From contig NC_081840.1 of NCBI RefSeq assembly GCF_963259705.1, positions 145,549,549 through 145,613,548 on the forward strand: DNA of 64,000 nt, given 5' to 3'. Position 1 is the first letter of the stretch. The number at the start of each line of letters is the position of its first letter. Below the pieces are notes generated by a model, which was not told where the DNA came from, searched no databases, and saw nothing but the letters and a program-made list of their open reading frames with translations. This document shows, in pieces, positions 60,877 to 64,000 of the stretch. This DNA is from Myotis daubentonii. Taxonomy: Eukaryota; Chordata; Mammalia; Chiroptera; Vespertilionidae. Position numbers and translations under genes: made by a program.

Positions 60877-61352
60877 TAGTCAAACCTTGATTCTCCTATG
60901 TCACCCATCTCCAACAATTTGCTTCTCAACCTGACCCCCTTTTTCATGCTGATAGCTATCTGATCAGCCACAAGTGTCTCAGGCGACAAACAAAGGAATA
61001 TGAGTCAGTTTACCACTGTTAAAATTTCAGGATATTAATATTTGTGTGTGTGTGTGTTTTTTTTTTTGCTTTTGTTGCTGCTTGTTATTATTGTTAAATT
61101 TTCATTTTTTACTGTTCATTTTCTTTTCTTTTTGTTAAATTTTCATTTACATTTCATGTCCTTTTATTTTTAAAGTGTTTATAGTTAAACAATACATTAG
61201 ACATGTACTGTATTTGAGAAAGGTTAAAACAGGGAATCATTGGGGGTCTGGAATGAATGAATTGCACTTACATGATTTCTAATGGGCAAAAATGATTCGG
61301 TTTTCAAACAGCCTTCTGGAACGAATTAAGTTTGAGAAACGAGGTTCCACTG
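60877..61352 (-). mobile_element. Tigger-like (Tc1/mariner) remnant
   Basis: Same family as 2770-3231 in reverse, with ends 'tagtcaaaccttgattctcc' and 'gagaaacgaggttccactg'. Both are T-rich in the middle with 'ttgttaaattttcattt' units. No transposase is intact. Confidence 0.6.
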
Positions 61353-61713
61353 TGCTTTCCGCCTCTGGGTGAAACTGTGGCAGGCCCATGACTGTTTTCC
61401 CTCTTACATAACAGACCTGAGACAGACAGTCGCATTTCACACATTAGAATGTCCGTCAGGTGTTAATTTGTGCTTTGGGAGGCCTGCTTCACTGGGAAAC
61501 CTGCAGTGGGAGGAGGGAGTATGGGTGGCGTCTGCTGTTTCTCCTCCCAATGTTGCTCTTCTCATTCCCAGACACCAGGCCTAGCCAGCTGCGGACCCCG
61601 GGGAGGATGGGTGGGAGGCAAGTTAAGGGAGAGGGTTAGGGCCACTTGGACTGGTGTCATCATAGACAGGCTTTGCATTCTATGGGCCTTCCAGATGTAA
61701 TCATGCTTCCCTG

Positions 61714-61766
<53 letters not shown>

Positions 61767-63193
61767 TCCATGATAGTGGTGATGGAGGGTGGGACATTCT
61801 CTCCTGAAGGTCACTTGATCCCGACTGAATCTCTCTTCTAGATGGTGGCCTGTAATTCTCTCCTCAGCTCCTTGACATCAGGGTTTACCTCCCCATTCTG
61901 CCCTTCAGTCCTGAAGGCAGAATCAGAGATGAGCTCACACCAGCTCCCTCCCGCATAGAGGCCATATCCGGTCCATGGGAAACATTCATGCATCATTTAC
62001 CTCCAAACCCTGACAGAGTGCAAGTTCTTCCCAAGTTGGCCACCACTGTGCGACTGCCACAGTCCCCTTTAGGTTTCTCAGGCATGAGGCCTGCATAGGT
62101 GATGTTAAAACAGTTCACTGAGGTTGGCTTTTTAAGTTCTACACATGACAAAACATCTCATACTCACTTTGGAATTTTGGTATTTTAAGAAATTGACACT
62201 CCAAGGGAAATTGAGGCAAGAAGTGTTTGGTTTTAACCTTCTGTTGTATTTTGACTCCTATTCTTGGATTCCAAGGAGATAGCCTGAGGAAGGAAACATG
62301 ATATGCAGTAGCTGGGTATGTGCTGGGAGCACCAAGGTGCTGGAGATAAGTGTTGCTGGAGACAAGACCATGGAGACCGCAGGCCAGAAGTACCAACTTT
62401 ATGCATCTGGGATGAAAAACTAGAGAAAATTTTAAGCAGAGTCATGATTAATCTAGACATGGTAATCAGAGTGCCCAAAATAAGTGAGATTTCCTGAGGG
62501 AGAACGTGTGGGAATGCCAGTTGTGGAATGACCAAATCCTGAGAAACTCCAGAATTTATGACACAGATAGACTTCCCGGGTATTTGTTCTCTGTCCAGCA
62601 GTTTTGTCCCTAGTTCCTGCTTTATACCAGGCCACCTTTACATACTTGCCCACCACATCTTTTTTTCCACACTTCTTTTCTTTCTATATTCGTCATCTCA
62701 AGCAAATGTTGTGTCTTTTTTTTTCCCTTTCAAGTCTCTTCTACCTTTTCAAAATTATTTTTAGCAGATTGAGGACTTTCCTAGTCTTTGCTTGTATTAT
62801 TAACACTTCAAACTTTGTAAATTGTGTTACAAAGTGAAAAAATAATTTGCGAATGTTTAGCAAGCAATTTCTAATATCATTTGTTTCTATCAGATATTGA
62901 TCTAAAGGAAATAGATCTAAAGGAAATAATTCTGTTGATAGGTTAAGAGATTTATTTAGATGGTTGGCTTTCTGCTGGTGGTTTTTCGTACATCATCAAA
63001 TTTGAGTTTGAATATGCAGGAAGAAGAAAGAATAAATACACACGTGTATAAAGATGCACACACTCACACAGACAGTAAGTACTCAAGTGATCAAAGTGAA
63101 ACTGGACAACCAAAGGGCCTGGGCTGCCTGTCACTCCTTGAGCCAGTTCAGCAGAGAGAGTGTTGAATTATATATGAGCATTTATTTCAATAA
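61353..63193. other. Unassigned intronic DNA with a (TG)n run
   Basis: A (TG)n microsatellite lies at about 61716-61760. No gene or repeat was recognised in the remainder. Confidence 0.35.
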
Positions 63194-63492
63194 CTAGAGG
63201 CCCGGTGCACGAGATTCATGCACTGGGAGGTTGGGGGGAGGCCCTCAGCTCAGCCTGTGCCCTCTTGCAATCCGGGAGCCCTTGATGTCTGACTGAGGGC
63301 CAAGGCCTACTCCCCGAACATCCTTAGTGCTGCTACAGAGACGGGAGAGCCTACTGCCACCACCACTGAGCTTGCCAGCTGTGAGCCCAGCTCCTGCATT
63401 GAGTATCTTCCCCCTGGTGGTCAGTGTGCATCATAGTGACTGGTCGTTCCTCCATTTGCTTGATTTGCATACTAGCCTTTTATTATTTAAGA
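63194..63492 (-). mobile_element. Short non-autonomous Helitron
   Basis: 3' CTAG at 63194 with hairpin GTGCACGAGATTCATGCAC, and 5' TC at 63492, inserted between A and T. The interior matches the 3' half of the 8607-9478 composite and includes a CTCF-like site at 63407-63420 (one mismatch). Confidence 0.88.
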
Positions 63493-64000
63493 TGCCAGCA
63501 GTATAGGAGAGCAGCAGGTCACCCACAAAAATCTGCTCTGCACCCTCCCATAAGCCAGCTGCTTATACTGGATAGAATAAGAATTACCTGGGGGAGTAGG
63601 CAAAAGGAATAAGAATGTGTATAAATGGTTTGCAGGTTACAGGCAATGTGGACTGGTACCAAGGTTGCTAGTCTTTCCATAATTCCCAGGTCCTGAGTGA
63701 AGGGGGAAGAGGGTTTAAAACTCCCGGCCAGGTTAGAATGTGCTTTCTTTAATTAGAATAAAACAATCAAGGTTAACAGAGCATGATTCATGTTTCTGAT
63801 AACTATAGCTAGTCCCCAATACTGTATTTCTGCCCCTAACAAAAGCACAAAAATGTTTATCCTATTCATTGTGCTCAACCCAGAGCCCTTAAATATACTT
63901 TTTTGGTTGATTTGGATGCACAACATTTTTTATTTTCTAATCTCACTGGTTGTTTGTTTCCAAATTACTTTCTCTTGTGTTTTGACAATATAACTCATAT
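63493..64000. other. Unassigned intronic DNA
   Basis: No recognisable gene or repeat up to the window end. Confidence 0.35.

Overview
This is mammalian nuclear DNA from a bat, very probably a vesper bat (Vespertilionidae). The repeats show it: many HeliBat-type Helitrons, tRNA-derived VES SINEs, SPIN and nhAT-type hAT miniature elements with clean 8-bp target duplications, and a TTAA-flanked piggyBac-like miniature element. Species cannot be fixed from the sequence alone.

One protein-coding gene is recognisable, on the + strand: the 5' part of ARHGEF38, a Rho guanine-nucleotide exchange factor. Exon 1 (start codon at 442 or 457, donor after 652) encodes the basic N-terminal leader. Exon 2 (47619-47809) encodes the linker and the first helix of the DH domain. 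The splice phases fit: one base from exon 1 plus two from exon 2. Intron 1 is about 47 kb, and intron 2 runs from 47810 past the window end. No further exon was recognised, and no RNA gene, CRISPR array or prokaryotic feature is present.

The rest is layered transposable-element sediment. 1-7.5 kb: promoter region and exon 1, a 174-bp inverted repeat, a Tigger-like element, and a MaLR LTR split by a composite Helitron. 7.5-16 kb: a VES split by a composite Helitron, an nhAT element, two more Helitrons (one holding a SPIN), a piggyBac-like element and an odd 402-bp L1 made only of its two ends. 16-27 kb: antisense L1, SINEs, a 5'-inverted (twin-primed) L1 and a head-to-head VES pair. 28-31 kb: an ERV solo LTR with 6-bp duplications, then a MaLR LTR split by a SPIN and a Helitron. 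32-38.6 kb: a long antisense L1 riddled with later insertions. 39-47 kb: a mariner deletion derivative, a minisatellite Helitron, a class I ERV remnant with two hAT elements stacked at one target site, and a sense L1 split by two back-to-back Helitrons. 47.6-51 kb: exon 2, a ~930-bp TTTC tract 180 bp past its donor, and another composite Helitron. 51-64 kb: SPIN, old L1 and L2, VES and Helitrons.

No new multi-gene system is visible. The best leads are Helitron biology (a recurrent junction shared by three composites, an expandable internal minisatellite, and a dispersed CTCF-like motif), serial insertion of different hAT families at one CTCTAGAG site, the end-to-end L1 and the unexplained inverted repeat.
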